NCBI GenBank assembly: GCA_020747015.1
Contig: JAGTJM010000089.1
Location: 49,265 to 113,264 of the forward strand
Direction: 5' to 3'
Length of the DNA: 64,000 nt
Source of the DNA: Pyrenochaeta sp. MPI-SDFR-AT-0127
Taxonomy: Eukaryota; Ascomycota; Dothideomycetes; Pleosporales; Cucurbitariaceae
Part shown: one piece after another, positions 22,140 to 32,499 of the stretch
Position numbering within the stretch: the first letter of the stretch is position 1
How the letters are laid out: each line of letters opens with the position of its first letter
Program-made: the position numbers and the translations under genes
Notes under the pieces: generated by a model
Database searches by the model: none
What the model was told of the DNA's origin: nothing
Seen by the model: only the letters and a program-made list of their open reading frames with translations

Positions 22140-23934
22140 GTGGTCAGCGCACCGGATACGTACAGAATCCAATATGGATCCAGTTTGCATTTGATAAGCT
22201 TCTGTAGTTGCTGATCAGCGATGCAATGCATTCGAAAGTTGGGGATTCGTGCACTCTACCATGACCATTAAGGTATCATCCCCAACTTCGGCGCGCAGAG
22301 CGGCTTTCTTCCCCAACCCGATGCCATGCTCACCAGTGCATGTACCCTCCATCTCTCATGGAAATTGCCATCGCCGATATGACCCTTGATGTACACATTC
22401 AAACCCAACCTCTTAGCATCTTCCTGACTAGCATCGATTATATCGGCTAAACGACCCATAGGAACTGCGACATCCGTGTTCCCTGCGATAATCAGCATCC
22501 TATTTGCTTTCTTAGCGGAATATACATACACACGTCTTCGCCCTCGTCACGCAGCGCAAGGATCGAATACAATGACTCCTTCCTAGCGGACCATAGTAGC
22601 TCCTGCTCGCATTCATCTCTAGCGAATTCGAAGCTCTGGGCGCCTGCAGCGCTGGCTATCTCTTTAACTCGATTGATGTTGTCGTTAATGGATGCTGATG
22701 TTCCGGAAAATTTCAAGAACAACGTAGGGGCCTCTTTCCACTCCTGAGGTTTGGTAACTCCGCTTGCGTTGATCATCTCCATTAAGGATTTATCCATCAA
22801 CTCTAACGCCGCCACGGGGACTCCCGACCGGATGACTTTGGAAGCTGCAGATACGGCTTCACAAATGTTCTCGAATGGTACTACTGCCACAGAAAACGTT
22901 TCAGGTATCACAGCCAATTTCAGGGTGGCCTCAGTCACAATGCCTAAAGTCCCTTCTGACCCGACTATCAAGCCATTGAGATTGTAACCTGCTGAAGATT
23001 TTCTCGGTCCTCTGCGAGTTTTTATTGCGCTGCCATCCGCGAGGACTATAGTCAAATTCACGACCCAGTCACGCATAGTTCCATATCGAACAGCGTTAGT
23101 TCCTGAGCAATTCGTTGCGATCATTCCGCCGATTTTTGCCGTTGGACCTGAATTGATCAGCGGGAGGTCGCCAAAACATTATGTTACTCACCTGGGTCAA
23201 TTGGAAAGAATAAATTCTTTCCCTGCGTTCGGAGCCATGTGTTTATATCCACCCAGCCAAGACCAGGTTGTACAGAAATATCTAAATCCTCTTCATTGAA
23301 GGCGGTGATGCGATTCATGTTGACAAAGTCAATGCTGATGCCTCTATGTGGGGCCGAGATGTGACCCTCTACGCTGCTCCCACCACTGAATGGAATAACA
23401 GGAATGCGCCATTTGTGGCAGATGCGAGCAATACTGCTCACTTCCATGGTGTTTTGTGGGTACGCCACAGCTACAGGCAGAGTATTAACGTTTATTGATG
23501 ACCATTCAGAGTATCCGTGCGCTTTCAGGTCCTCCGAGTCTGTAGAAATGATATCCTCGTTCTGGGGGAAAGCCTGCCGTATCTCGATAATAGCCTCATG
23601 TTGTTGTCAGCGTGTGGAACCTATAACAATTTTGCATTTAGATTTGTACCTTTTCTATATTAACGAATGAAGCGTATTTGACGGTTGATAGTCGCTTGTC
23701 ATCGAGGATGCGGATTGGCATGGGGGTGTGATTCCTGGATGTAAAGCTTGACAGTACGCTACCGAAACCTATGCCTGCTAATGTAAACAACACAATCAAG
23801 TGACTCTGGGACTGGAGGGCTATAGGTACCAACCCGCGGCTGAACAAATGGCGTCGAGCATCGGAGGATGGTTGCATTATAGGCAGGAAAGGCCTGCGGC
23901 TCCAAAATCGTTGTGCAGGTCGTGGAGGCTGCAT
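22140..23934 (-). pseudogene. mitochondrial D-lactate dehydrogenase (cytochrome), 3' broken
   Basis: FAD-linked oxidase of the Dld1 family. ATG at 23934 (MQPPRPAQRFWSRR) gives an arginine-rich presequence and a membrane segment (LIVLFTLAGIGFGSVL). Exons 23650-23934, 23192-23594, 22530-23147 and then 22482 downward join in frame across introns of 55, 44 and 47 bp. Motifs: GGSSVEGHISAP, FFPIDPGPTAKIGGMIATNCSGTNAVRYG (in parts), SAGYNLNGLIVGSEGTLG, EAPTLFLKFSGT, WSARKES, TDVAVPMGRLADII, GHIGDGNFHE. After NFHE roughly 25 codons are missing and the frame shifts before MEGTCTGEHGIGLGKKA; a displaced LDPYWIL end lies near 22160-22200. The flavin domain is intact but the C-terminal cap is not. Reaction in the family: D-lactate to pyruvate with electrons to cytochrome c. 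Confidence 0.8.
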
Positions 23935-24086
23935 CTCTAAATTTGCTTCCAGCTTCAATGGGCGGAGAACTCTGGGTGGGTATGACGATCATGAAGCCTC
24001 TTTGCAAAGACCAACCACAGGGTTGCATGCGCATGACCTTTATTAAAGTTGGAACACATGGTGACGGGAGACGTCACAAGGCTTAC

Positions 24087-24119
24087 CGGAGATGTCCGAG
24101 CCCTTTCTCGGCTTTGCCG
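24087..24119. promoter_or_regulatory. CGG-N6-CCG and CGG-N5-CCG palindromes upstream of D-lactate dehydrogenase
   Basis: CGGAGATGTCCG lies at 24087-24098 and CGGCTTTGCCG at 24109-24119, the latter 175 bp before the ATG at 23934. Inverted CGG half-sites are the classic target of Zn2Cys6 dimers. The N5 form recurs in the other promoters of the cluster. The pogo insertion begins 11 bp away at 24131. Confidence 0.55.
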
Positions 24120-24132
24120 CTCTATCGCTCTA

Positions 24133-24229
24133 CTCGGCCCCAATGGCTGATTCTCAGTTTCTCTTCGAGAAAGGCCGTGCGGAGCACGGCCCTACTAGCT
24201 CAATGATCGCACACGCTCAATGATCCAAA
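24133..24229 (+). repeat. left TIR of pogo element
   Basis: Contains a hairpin GGCCGTGC-GGA-GCACGGCC and two direct copies of GCTCAATGATC (24198-24208 and 24215-24225) spaced exactly 17 bp apart. Confidence 0.93.
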
Positions 24230-24292
24230 TGTCATAAAATGCCTTTTGTATAGTAATTTGTATGGTAATTACATCGTAAAACACTTGATTTA

Positions 24293-26623
24293 TCACTCAC
24301 AGCCCCATTCTAGCTGTTCTGGCGAGATACAGTCATAAAAGTCAACAATAGGAGATGAGTAGCCCTCGTCGTCGCTGCCAATAGGGCTATTTTCGAGCTG
24401 CGTCTCAGGGACATGAAAATGACTATCCTGTACTTGTATTATTGCTTGTTTTCCTTCAGGGAAGGATGGCAGCGTAGGTGCGTCTCCTTTCCTTTGCAGG
24501 TGCCGCGTATAAGGATCCATGCCGCCACAGTTGACATATGCGACTTCAAGTGCTGAAATCGAGCTCTCCATGATAGAACGCCTTGCCATAAACTTGCCTC
24601 TCTCCTCTAATATTTGTATGGAGTTCTCATACAAATTCTGGAATCGCGCGGCCAGCGCTAGGTCGTTGACTCTGTACTCCCAACGCGTTAGTTCATCTGC
24701 CAAAGTTTTGATGACTGGGCCGTCAAATATAGTCATATAAGACCTGCTGCGCGTGACAAGTAGGCCCTCACGGTGACGCCTAATTGACTTTTTGCCCCAA
24801 TTACGTACGTTTGATAGTATTTTCTTCCAAGTATTGAATCGTTTGACGAGCGCCTTTTGGTGGCGCGCGGCGACGGCGGCTTCTTGTTTGGCGGCCTCGT
24901 TGACGACCCTCTCCGCAGCCATCCTACGGCAGTCTCCAGCGTAAACAGGACCTCCGCCAACGTCAACTACACGTTGGTTACGCCTACGACGCTCAGCGCG
25001 AGCGTGCTCTGCAGCCTTTGTTTGGTGGAGAGCTTGCTCCAGCCTTGCTGCGTTGCGGGCCATTGCCGAGCTGCCTTTGAGCGTTGAAATCACGTCCTCC
25101 GCTTGCTCGCGCGGCAGCCACTTTCTCAGTGTATACGCAACAGCTTTCTCTTGTAAATTAAGTGTACGTATCGTCTTCGGCGTACTCCACCCTATATCGC
25201 CAGGCAATCGGCGGGGCCGAGGTGTTTCAAAAGGCTGAGAGAGCTCCGTAAACAAAGGCGTACCTATGGCGCCTAGTAGCTGGCGGAGTAGTCGACTGTG
25301 CGTAGGAGGAGAGAGGCCCCTAAGTACTGCAGAGACGCCGTCGTCCTCCTCCTCATCAGACGACTGCCAAGTAGGAGTTAAGGGCTCCTGTACGCAGTCA
25401 ACGGCTGCTATTACCTCCTGAGCAGCGTGGGTAGCCTCCTGGGCTCTCAGAGGCTTGATTACCTGCTCAGGGCAGAAGGGTGAGAGGCCTGTTTTGCGCC
25501 AGCCTCCCTTTACTGTACGCGGCGTAAACGCCTGCCCTCTGATTTGTGAGAGAGTTGCTAAGAAATCTGAGCGTCTGATTTCAGTTGCGCCTGTACGAGA
25601 GGCCCAGTCAAGCGTCCGAGCGTGATACCACTTTAGAGGCTGAAAACAGCCTACGTCAAGTGGCTGGAGGAGATGAGTAGTGTGCGGAGGGAGGGCAAAA
25701 AGCTGTATACGATTACTCTCCGCGTACTTTGCAAACTCAGACGTGAGATGAGATCCATGGCCGTCAATGAGGAGGAGTCTCCACGCGCCCTGGGCGCTCT
25801 CCGCAGTCATCTTGTCAAAGTGTTTCATCCAGTCCATGGCTGTAAAGTCGTTGGCGTAGCCACTATCGGTGATATTTATAAGGTAATCGTCAGGTAAATC
25901 GACCGCCCATTGCTCTAGTATTGACTTTGCCTTAATGATAAGCATGGGTGCGATAACTCGGCCATCTGCGGAGCAGCACTCCATTATAGAAATGAGCTCT
26001 CGATTCGTCGCGGTAGGTATAAGGACTTGACGCCCGTGTTTTGTATATACGTAACAGTCCTTTGAAATACCTATACGGATCCCGGTCTCATCCATATTAT
26101 ACTTGTTTGCGTCGGAGATGGCGAGGCGTTGCTCGTATGCCTGCAACTTCTCGAACCACGCCTGAAGGCCGTCTGGAGACTGCGCTAACTTTCGAGCTAG
26201 GTCAATTGGCTTTGCCTTTGTCTTATAGTATTTTGTATGAGAATTAAGCCAGCGAGATGCCCAGTTGACGCCTACGCGCGGCGGGTCGTCATCACCTTCA
26301 TGAACTTCGGCCAACAGCGCGTCGGCATGCTGCCGGACGAGCTCCTTTGTGATACCAAATCCGACGTCGTCAATTGCGTCACAGAATCGTTCAAGGGCAA
26401 TATCTTGTTCATCTGATAGTTTTTTATTGGCGGCAGGGCGAGTTGACTTGTTGTTGAGGCCGCGAAGAGCGCGCGTGACGCGCTGCCGGAGATGGCTGAT
26501 GTTGCGATCTCGACAGTATGCAGTGACGTTGGGCCGCGCAACTGTACGCAGCTCCACAAGGGCTTTTTCAACGATCTCAGTGTCGCGAATGTATTGTGAG
26601 ACCTCCCTCGTGACTTTAGGCAT
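24293..26623 (-). CDS. pogo-family DDE transposase, 776 aa, intact
   Basis: Single exon. The N-terminal psq-type region (residues about 1-60) and CENP-B-type helix-turn-helix (KELVRQHADALLAE, RVGVNWASRWLNSH, about 60-135) are followed by the DDE_1 endonuclease domain: NKYNMDETGIRIGISKDCYV (in parts, first Asp near 177), LLLIDGHGSHLTSEF (second Asp near 287) and LLQPLDVGCFQPLK (third Asp near 323). A long C-terminal region has an acidic stretch (SSDEEEDDG), a basic coiled-coil segment with many Arg, Ala and Gln, and an acidic end. All three acidic catalytic positions are present, so it is predicted active: it would bind the TIRs and cut and paste the element at TA. The start ATG is at 26623, 55 bp inside the right TIR. 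Confidence 0.93.
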   Translation of the reverse strand: MPKVTREVSQYIRDTEIVEKALVELRTVARPNVTAYCRDRNISHLRQRVTRALRGLNNKSTRPAANKKLSDEQDIALERFCDAIDDVGFGITKELVRQHADALLAEVHEGDDDPPRVGVNWASRWLNSHTKYYKTKAKPIDLARKLAQSPDGLQAWFEKLQAYEQRLAISDANKYNMDETGIRIGISKDCYVYTKHGRQVLIPTATNRELISIMECCSADGRVIAPMLIIKAKSILEQWAVDLPDDYLINITDSGYANDFTAMDWMKHFDKMTAESAQGAWRLLLIDGHGSHLTSEFAKYAESNRIQLFALPPHTTHLLQPLDVGCFQPLKWYHARTLDWASRTGATEIRRSDFLATLSQIRGQAFTPRTVKGGWRKTGLSPFCPEQVIKPLRAQEATHAAQEVIAAVDCVQEPLTPTWQSSDEEEDDGVSAVLRGLSPPTHSRLLRQLLGAIGTPLFTELSQPFETPRPRRLPGDIGWSTPKTIRTLNLQEKAVAYTLRKWLPREQAEDVISTLKGSSAMARNAARLEQALHQTKAAEHARAERRRRNQRVVDVGGGPVYAGDCRRMAAERVVNEAAKQEAAVAARHQKALVKRFNTWKKILSNVRNWGKKSIRRHREGLLVTRSRSYMTIFDGPVIKTLADELTRWEYRVNDLALAARFQNLYENSIQILEERGKFMARRSIMESSISALEVAYVNCGGMDPYTRHLQRKGDAPTLPSFPEGKQAIIQVQDSHFHVPETQLENSPIGSDDEGYSSPIVDFYDCISPEQLEWGCE

Positions 26624-26677
26624 TTTATTTCGTGTAAGTTGGGCGTGTTTTGATGGCAGTGGGTTGGTAGGCAGTAT

Positions 26678-26774
26678 TTTGGATCATTGAGCGTGTGCGA
26701 TCATTGAGCTAGTAGGGCCGTGCTCCGCACGGCCTTTCTCGAAGAGAAACTGAGAATCAGCCATTGGGGCCGAG
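26678..26774 (-). repeat. right TIR of pogo element
   Basis: Exact reverse complement of 24133-24229. Confidence 0.93.
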
Positions 26775-27260
26775 TAGTGGGGATCGGCGCCCTCGGCTGA
26801 AATGCCGCTATCGCTCCTGCTGCTGACGGCCGTTGAGCGCTCCGTGCTGCACTATGCGGATCGAATTATTTCGCACACAGTGGTGCGCCGACAATTTTCG
26901 CAAGCGATACGCTCCCGCTGTCTCAAACGAAGATCATTTCGGACCACTTCGCTGCTTAACTTCCTACGCAGTGTCCAGGTCTCTTGCTATCATTGGTCCG
27001 ACGAAGCAAAATGAATCGCTGACATGAGCGACTCTGCGTCAAAGTCTGCCCAAGTGAATGTAACAACATGACACCCCAAGTTCAAGCCTCATGCTCGTTA
27101 CGAGGATGAGTTTCATCAACATCAAACAGCACAGTACCAAATTCTTCGACGTCCCGTATGTTGGGAGGATTTTTGACTATGAAATATCACTTTTCATATC
27201 GTGGTTTGTTGAATCATGGTTCGTTGTGAAATGTAAATCTGTGCAGTCATAGCTAAACTT
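26775..27260. other. no gene; former upstream region of D-lactate dehydrogenase
   Basis: About 490 bp to the right of the pogo insertion. The first 70 bp contain several CGG/CCG triplets (CGGCGCCCTCGG, CGG-N8-CCG), which before the insertion were contiguous with the operator-like sites at 24087-24119. Confidence 0.4.
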
Positions 27261-27683
27261 TTACGCTTTCTGCACCGCGGATGTTTGATGTCTCAGATCA
27301 TACTCCTCCTCCGTGACAGCTTCGAACTATGTCGTCTTTCCCCGGCTGATTGCTAAATGCACGAAAATGCTATCTTCGTCTGCACCATGCCAATGTACGG
27401 TACCTGCCGGACACTACACTATGTCCCCGACTTGCAGTTTTTGTGGTAAGCCACCCTTGTCGCATACCCATCCAGAGCCAGCCTTGACTTCCAAAACTTG
27501 TCCGTCTTCGTGATGGTGCCAGTGTGTTCTTGCACGAGGCGTAAAAGTTGCGGTGACCATGGTGATGCCTTCTTCCTGTTTGTTCAGAACGCTATCATAC
27601 CAGACTTCGCCGCTGAAGGTAGGGCCCCTCTTCTCCGTCCGACCACCCTTGGGTCGGGAGGCTTGAATGATGGACATCGGCAT
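27261..27683 (-). pseudogene. small cupin-domain protein with two TAG stops
   Basis: ATG 27683 (MPMSIIQASRPKGG). A single cupin barrel: motif 1 THWHHHEDGQVLEVKAG near residues 53-68 and motif 2 PAGTVHWHGA near 95. TAG at 27414-27416 falls where Trp fits (DIV-W-CPAG) and a second TAG at 27327-27329 again replaces Trp (KTT-W-FEAV); the terminal stop is TAA 27261-27263. Otherwise the 140-codon frame is unbroken. Members bind a metal through the His cluster; the substrate is unknown. It shares its 444-bp upstream region with the dehydrogenase on the plus strand. Confidence 0.75.
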
Positions 27684-27910
27684 CGTGGATTCGTTGATGG
27701 TTTCTGGTCCCTGGTAGACCCGCGGTGGAAGTCTCGTTTGCTTTGTTATAAGAGAAGGTTTTTTGTATGATTGAATGTGCGATCTGAGAGATAGATGCGG
27801 TTTTGGGTGAGATTAGAGCAAGCGTAAAAATATCTCGAGCCAGATTTAGGCAATGTTGATCCAGCCCGACAATAAAGCCCCGCCTGCATGATGTCGGAAT
27901 GGCGCTACAT

Positions 27911-27921
27911 CGGGCCCTCCG
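27911..27921. promoter_or_regulatory. CGG-N5-CCG palindrome (CGGGCCCTCCG)
   Basis: Lies between divergent genes, 228 bp upstream of the cupin ATG and 207 bp upstream of the dehydrogenase ATG. Same inverted half-site spacing as in three other promoters of this cluster. Confidence 0.5.
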
Positions 27922-28127
27922 ACTAACCTACATTACAACCGCAGCCTTTACCGAAGAGTATTGGAAGAATCTGCAGCCGTGATCAGCTAAAAGAAATTTA
28001 TCGCTTATCTCGTGTCTCTGGTAAGTCTATATCTTGGGCCTTGTTTCGAAGCTTTGGATGTGCTCCGTAACTCTTATTTGCTACTTTTGCACGACGCAGA
28101 AACGAGATCCTCCTTGCATTGGCAATA

Positions 28128-29099
28128 ATGTTAGCCACACCAAAACCAACCTCTTACGGCTTCATCGGCCTGGGCCTCATGGGCCTCCCGATGTGTAAAA
28201 GTCTTGCCACAAAGATTGGCCCTGGACACCAAATCCATGTCTTCGATATCAACGAGGCAGCCATGAACCAGCTCTACCAGGACCAACCAGACATGATATC
28301 AAGATGTTCATCAGCGGCCGAGGTCGCTGAAGGTGCTGACATCATCCTGACCATGCTTCCCGAAGGTCGTCATGCGGAGTCCGTTTACCTCTCTGGGCCA
28401 CATGCACTTGCATCACGATCATTAGAAGGCAAGCTTCTAATCGACTGCTCTACAATCGACCCCGCAACTTCCTTGTCCATCAAGGAACAACTTCACTTTT
28501 CCTTCCCTACGGCATCTTTTTATGACGCTCCGGTGAGCGGAGGCGTCATTGGGGCTGTGAAAGGCAGTATCTCCTTCTTCGTCGGTTGTGATGAAGCTAC
28601 GGATACGCTATTTCCCTCGGTCATCCAGCCTACTTTGCGCATGATGGGAAAACAGATTATTCCTTGTGGGGGGCCATCTCTCGGCTTGACTGCGAAGTTG
28701 TGCAATAACTATCTCTCGGGAATCTTGACCATTGCTTGTTCCGAGACGTTCAACATCAGCATGCGAGCTGGGCTCAATCCCAAAAAGCTGTACCAAGTTT
28801 TAGGAGCCGGTTCTGCACAAAACACAATTTGTGATAAGTTCTGTCCTGTCCCAAATGTCAATCCACAAAGCCCAAGCAGCCATGGCTTCAAAGGAGGGTT
28901 TCGTATGGCATTGATGTTGAAAGACTTTACTCTTGCAACGCAAATTACGGAACGAGGTGGCGCCCAAAGGATTCTTAGTGCTAGAGGTTTAGAGATGTAC
29001 AGCCTTTTGAGCGAGGATAGTCAATATAAAAACCTGGATGTGCGAGCCATCTTCAGATATCTTGGCGGACAAGAGGACTGGGATGAAAGACATGGGTAG
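28128..29099 (+). CDS. 3-hydroxyisobutyrate-dehydrogenase-like (beta-hydroxyacid) dehydrogenase
   Basis: 323 aa, no intron seen. The start at 28128 (MLATPKPTSYGF) was chosen because nine further upstream bases in frame begin with TTG, not ATG. N-terminal Rossmann motif GFIGLGLMGLPM (residues about 10-21), TMLPEG, the substrate-binding DAPVSGGVIGA near 137 and the catalytic Lys region LGLTAKLCNNYL near 190 are all intact. Family enzymes oxidise beta-hydroxyacids (3-hydroxyisobutyrate, 6-phosphogluconate-like, tartronate semialdehyde) with NAD(P). The exact substrate cannot be read from sequence. It lies divergent to the cupin gene and carries a CGG-N5-CCG site 207 bp upstream. Confidence 0.9.
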   Translation: MLATPKPTSYGFIGLGLMGLPMCKSLATKIGPGHQIHVFDINEAAMNQLYQDQPDMISRCSSAAEVAEGADIILTMLPEGRHAESVYLSGPHALASRSLEGKLLIDCSTIDPATSLSIKEQLHFSFPTASFYDAPVSGGVIGAVKGSISFFVGCDEATDTLFPSVIQPTLRMMGKQIIPCGGPSLGLTAKLCNNYLSGILTIACSETFNISMRAGLNPKKLYQVLGAGSAQNTICDKFCPVPNVNPQSPSSHGFKGGFRMALMLKDFTLATQITERGGAQRILSARGLEMYSLLSEDSQYKNLDVRAIFRYLGGQEDWDERHG

Positions 29100-29324
29100 C
29101 ATGAACCGCAATTCTTTCGTAGTAGACATAATCTCATGCTTCTTGTCATACCACTGAACCGCATGATCAACCATCAAAGATTGCACGCTATTTGTGGTAA
29201 GAGCGAAAGTAGTAGATCCAGGCATTCTTATTGCATTTATCAAACGTCACGATGACCTTTGTCATGTATGAGGCTTGTAGGCACTCTGAGAACATGTCTA
29301 TTCTGTATACACGTACGTGGTCTT
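29100..29324. other. convergent intergenic spacer
   Basis: 225 bp between the 3' ends of two intact dehydrogenase genes. No terminator motif is definable. Confidence 0.4.
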
Positions 29325-30362
29325 TTAACTAGGCTTCCTGGTTTGCTCTTGCATTAGAGCCCAGCACCTACCCTTTGCCAATGCGTACAGTGTTTCCAAT
29401 CTTGGCATAGATACACTCTTCTCTCTTCCTAGCCTGACCGCGTTGCCAACAATTGCTTCTACCTCAAATGGTCTTCCTTGTCTTACATCTTGCAACATGC
29501 TCATTTCCCTTCCAGTGCCTGTTTCAGCTCTTTTCCGTGCGATAGAAAACTTCTTTTCCGCCACTTCCATTGACACCCCAGGAACGCCCATCACCTCTGC
29601 CAGCTCCACAATCTCTTTCATAATGCCCAAGATCGATTCATGTGCATAGGGATCTGACGTTAACAAAAAGTCCCCGTCGGTCGTGAGGGTCAGAGCACCA
29701 ATGGGGTTCCATGCTGCGTTCATGAGCAATTTGGACCACCGTGCTATTTGTATATTTTCATGAAGTTCCGCTCCCCCGCCACCGTTGATCATAAGGTCTA
29801 CAAACTTCTTTGCGGCCATTTTGTGCGAGGAAGGGGCAGTTGCGGGATAAGTTCCCAATTCCAAACAGTTGAGCATTTCAGGGTACACAATGGTGCCTGG
29901 ACCTGTCTGCACAGCAGGACAGTAAACGACTCCACTTAGAACCGGGTTTTGGGGGAAGGCGACAGCGACGTCCTCTTCAATCATAATTCCGTTCTGTGCA
30001 AGGATTATTACTGTTCGTGGCCGTCCTTGCAATACCGGTTCGATTTGTTGAGCTAGAGACGGCTTACTGTCGGGTAGTGCTTTGGTGCATACCAGAACGT
30101 AATCAAAACATTGATTAGCGCACTCTGTCAGGTCGCGGACAACGTGGGTCGGACGGTAGCATACGTTCCCGTATCGTAAGGATTTGAGATTGAAGCCATG
30201 TGCTTTGACCGTAGAGTAATTGGACCGGCAAACCGCCGTCACCTCGCAACCAGCTTGGAGCAACTGATATACATAGACGCCGCCAATGCTTCCTGCGCCA
30301 TAAAGGAGAACCCTGGGTCCCGGGGAACGCTGACCACCCGGGTTTCCTAAGCTAATCACCAT
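29325..30362 (-). CDS. ketopantoate-reductase-like (ApbA/PanE) NADP oxidoreductase, 345 aa
   Basis: Intact single exon from ATG 30362 (MVISLGNPGG). N-terminal nucleotide motif VLLYGAGSIGGVYVYQL (about residues 18-34), VCTKALPDSKPS, ILAQNGIMIEED, and the C-terminal ApbA_C helical domain with RWSKLLMNAAWNPIGALT near 208 and AEVMGVPG. Length matches the family. The reference reaction is 2-dehydropantoate to pantoate with NADPH, but fungi carry many paralogues in catabolic clusters whose substrates differ, so the role here is likely reduction or oxidation of a small 2-oxo or 2-hydroxy acid. It shares a 481-bp promoter with the MFS gene. Confidence 0.9.
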   Translation of the reverse strand: MVISLGNPGGQRSPGPRVLLYGAGSIGGVYVYQLLQAGCEVTAVCRSNYSTVKAHGFNLKSLRYGNVCYRPTHVVRDLTECANQCFDYVLVCTKALPDSKPSLAQQIEPVLQGRPRTVIILAQNGIMIEEDVAVAFPQNPVLSGVVYCPAVQTGPGTIVYPEMLNCLELGTYPATAPSSHKMAAKKFVDLMINGGGGAELHENIQIARWSKLLMNAAWNPIGALTLTTDGDFLLTSDPYAHESILGIMKEIVELAEVMGVPGVSMEVAEKKFSIARKRAETGTGREMSMLQDVRQGRPFEVEAIVGNAVRLGREKSVSMPRLETLYALAKGRCWALMQEQTRKPS

Positions 30363-30652
30363 GTCTTTGAGGAGGTTAAGGAAGAAAATAGGAGGGTTGT
30401 TGTGTGTCGTGGTGCAGACCTGCTCCTTGTTTGCTTGGGCGGTTGAAATAGCGAGGTCGGTAACGGCCTCGGGAGCTGTCGCAGAGATTTTCCAGGGAGT
30501 TGCTAGCTAGTTTCGGGCGAGGTGGGTCAAGAAGTGCCCGCCTGGAAGGTTGGAGAAATTCAGACTACTTCGGAAGGTGCTAGAGTTAACAAGATGACGT
30601 GATGTTCGCGGAAAAGCCCGACAAGCTGGGGACCCCGCATCCAGCCCCGTAG

Positions 30653-30663
30653 CGGACAGTCCG
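30653..30663. promoter_or_regulatory. CGG-N5-CCG palindrome (CGGACAGTCCG)
   Basis: Near the middle of the bidirectional promoter: 291 bp upstream of the reductase ATG and 181 bp upstream of the transporter ATG. An overlapping CCG-N7-CGG (30661-30673) extends the symmetry. Confidence 0.55.
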
Positions 30664-30843
30664 ACAGTGTCGGGAGTTAGTGACTCCACATTGGTGATAG
30701 AGACGCCGACGTAAAGGCCGAGCTTTGGCTCGCCAATCATAACTATATCACTGTGACCGAGAGCCTTGCAACAGCGCACACAATCCTCCTTTCAATTGAG
30801 GAACATTCTGCAGAACGCTCTCTATTACTATTTCGCATCAAAC

Positions 30844-32499
30844 ATGACTGGCAGTGCACGAGATGTCACTCTAAATATATTGCCAGTGGATGGTAACAAG
30901 ATCGGGGCAGCCAACCATATCGAGCACGTTGAAAATGATAAGACTCAGGATACGACTGGCCTTACCCAAGATGACAGGAACTTTCTCGATAGTTTCACGG
31001 ACGAGCAGAAGAGAAAGGTTGTCAGGAAGATTGACATTCGCCTAGTACCCCTGTTAACGCTTCTATACCTGTTCTCGTTTATTGATCGTGCAAACATCGG
31101 TAGGCTATTTATTTTCACGGCTCTATTTAGCCTAACATCAATAAGGGAACGCCAAAATCGAAGGCCTCACTACCGATCTTGGCCTCGACAACACCCAGTA
31201 CAACACCTGTCTTAGCATATTTTTCATTCCGTACATCCTATTTGGTAAGTAAGTGGCTCTACAAATAGTTATGGCTTAGCTAATAGTTTTGCAGAGATTC
31301 CGAGCAATCACTTCCTCAACAAGATGAAACGTCCTTCTATTTATATCGCCAGCATCGTAGTGGCGTGGGGAACGGTTATGACTTTCGCCGGCTTAGTGCA
31401 GAATTTTGCTGGATTGTTGGTGATTCGATTGTTCCTTGGAGCAACTGGTGCGTTGGCTTACAGGGTCACTTGCGCATGCATAATAATGAAACGAAATTGA
31501 CAATGACCTAACAGAGTCCGGTTTCTTCCCTGGTGCGATCCTCATAATTTCGAAGTGGTACCTTCCCAACGAGACTCAGACTCGCATCGCTGTCTTCTAC
31601 ACCGCTTCTGCTTTAGCTGGAGCTTTTAGTGGTCTACTCGCCGCTGGAATTGCTAAGATGGATGGAATTGGAGGCCTAGCTGGCTGGCGTTGGATCTTTT
31701 TACTCGAGGGGATCATTACCGTCTTTCTGGGCGTGATGACCTACTTCTTGTTGATGTAAAGAGTGCCGCCACTAGCAAAAACAAGGGATCTGAGACCCGC
31801 AAAGCACTAGTCAGTGTCCTTACAGACTGGCAGATCTGGATGCATGGGATCATTTACTGGTCCAATACAGTACCAAACAATGCCCTTAAATTTACCATGC
31901 CGCAAATCATTCGAAACATGGGGTATACGTCGACCCATGCTCAACTCCTCACAATCCCTCCTTACTGTATTGGCGCGATGTCGGCCTTCGGTTCGTCATT
32001 CTTTGCCGATCGATTCAGCTGGCGAATGCCTTTCATAGTTGGTCCACAGCTTATTGTCGTTGTTGCTTACTCAGTACTGTTTAACAAGGCCGCTGATATC
32101 GTCAAAAGTGTTCCGGCATGCTATTTTAGTGTCTGTCTCGCATGCTTGGGCCTGTATCCCATCAACCCATGTGGCAATGCCTGGAACTTGAACAACTTGG
32201 CGGGTCCAACAAAGCGGGCTATGGGCATCGCATTCATGTTATGCATTGGTAATGTGGGAGGCATTATTGGAAGCTATATATACATCGAAGGGGAGAAACC
32301 AAGATATCCTACTGGATTCGGAGCGAGCATTGGATTCGCAGCTGCGGGAGTTTTAGCTTGCCTTGCCATCGAAGGGATGTACAAAAGAATCAACTCTAAA
32401 AGAGCAATCATGAGCGAGGAGGAGATCTATGCGAAGTATACTACCGAGGAACTGGATGCAATGGGTGACCGGTCTCCGTTGTTTAGATATACTTTGTAA
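30844..32499 (+). pseudogene. MFS transporter (anion:cation symporter / Dal5-like), central loop lost
   Basis: Exons 30844-31099, 31146-31244, 31295-31447 and 31515 onward join in frame across introns of 46, 50 and 67 bp. The N-terminal half reads RLVPLLTLLYLFSFIDRANIG, NTQYNTCLSIFFIPYILFEIPSN (in parts), WGTVMTFAGLVQNF, RLFLGATESGFFPGA and WYLPNETQTR, the ACS-family signatures, through membrane segment 6. At about 31755 the frame runs into TAA directly after YFLLM, and about 40 loop residues expected before KALVSVLTDWQIW are missing. Helices 7-12 continue in another frame to the stop at 32499. Such carriers import small organic anions. This copy cannot make a full-length protein. Confidence 0.8.

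Larger units (their letters stand above)
24133..26774 (-). mobile_element. intact pogo-like DNA transposon, perfect 97-bp TIRs
   Basis: 2642 bp flanked by TA target duplications (24131-24132 and 26775-26776). Left TIR 24133-24229 and right TIR 26678-26774 are identical inverted copies with no mismatch. The only gene is an uninterrupted transposase. Identical TIRs, an open frame and absence of RIP-type stops mean a recent insertion. It sits 199 bp upstream of the D-lactate dehydrogenase start. Confidence 0.93.

Noticed and set aside
25209..25219. CGG-N5-CCG inside the pogo transposase ORF
   Set aside because: Coding position far from any start; used only as an example of chance occurrence.
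31690..31800. A short intron to rescue the MFS frame at about 31755
   Set aside because: The only GT...AG span that would fit is about 30 bp, too short, and would still leave the conserved loop missing.
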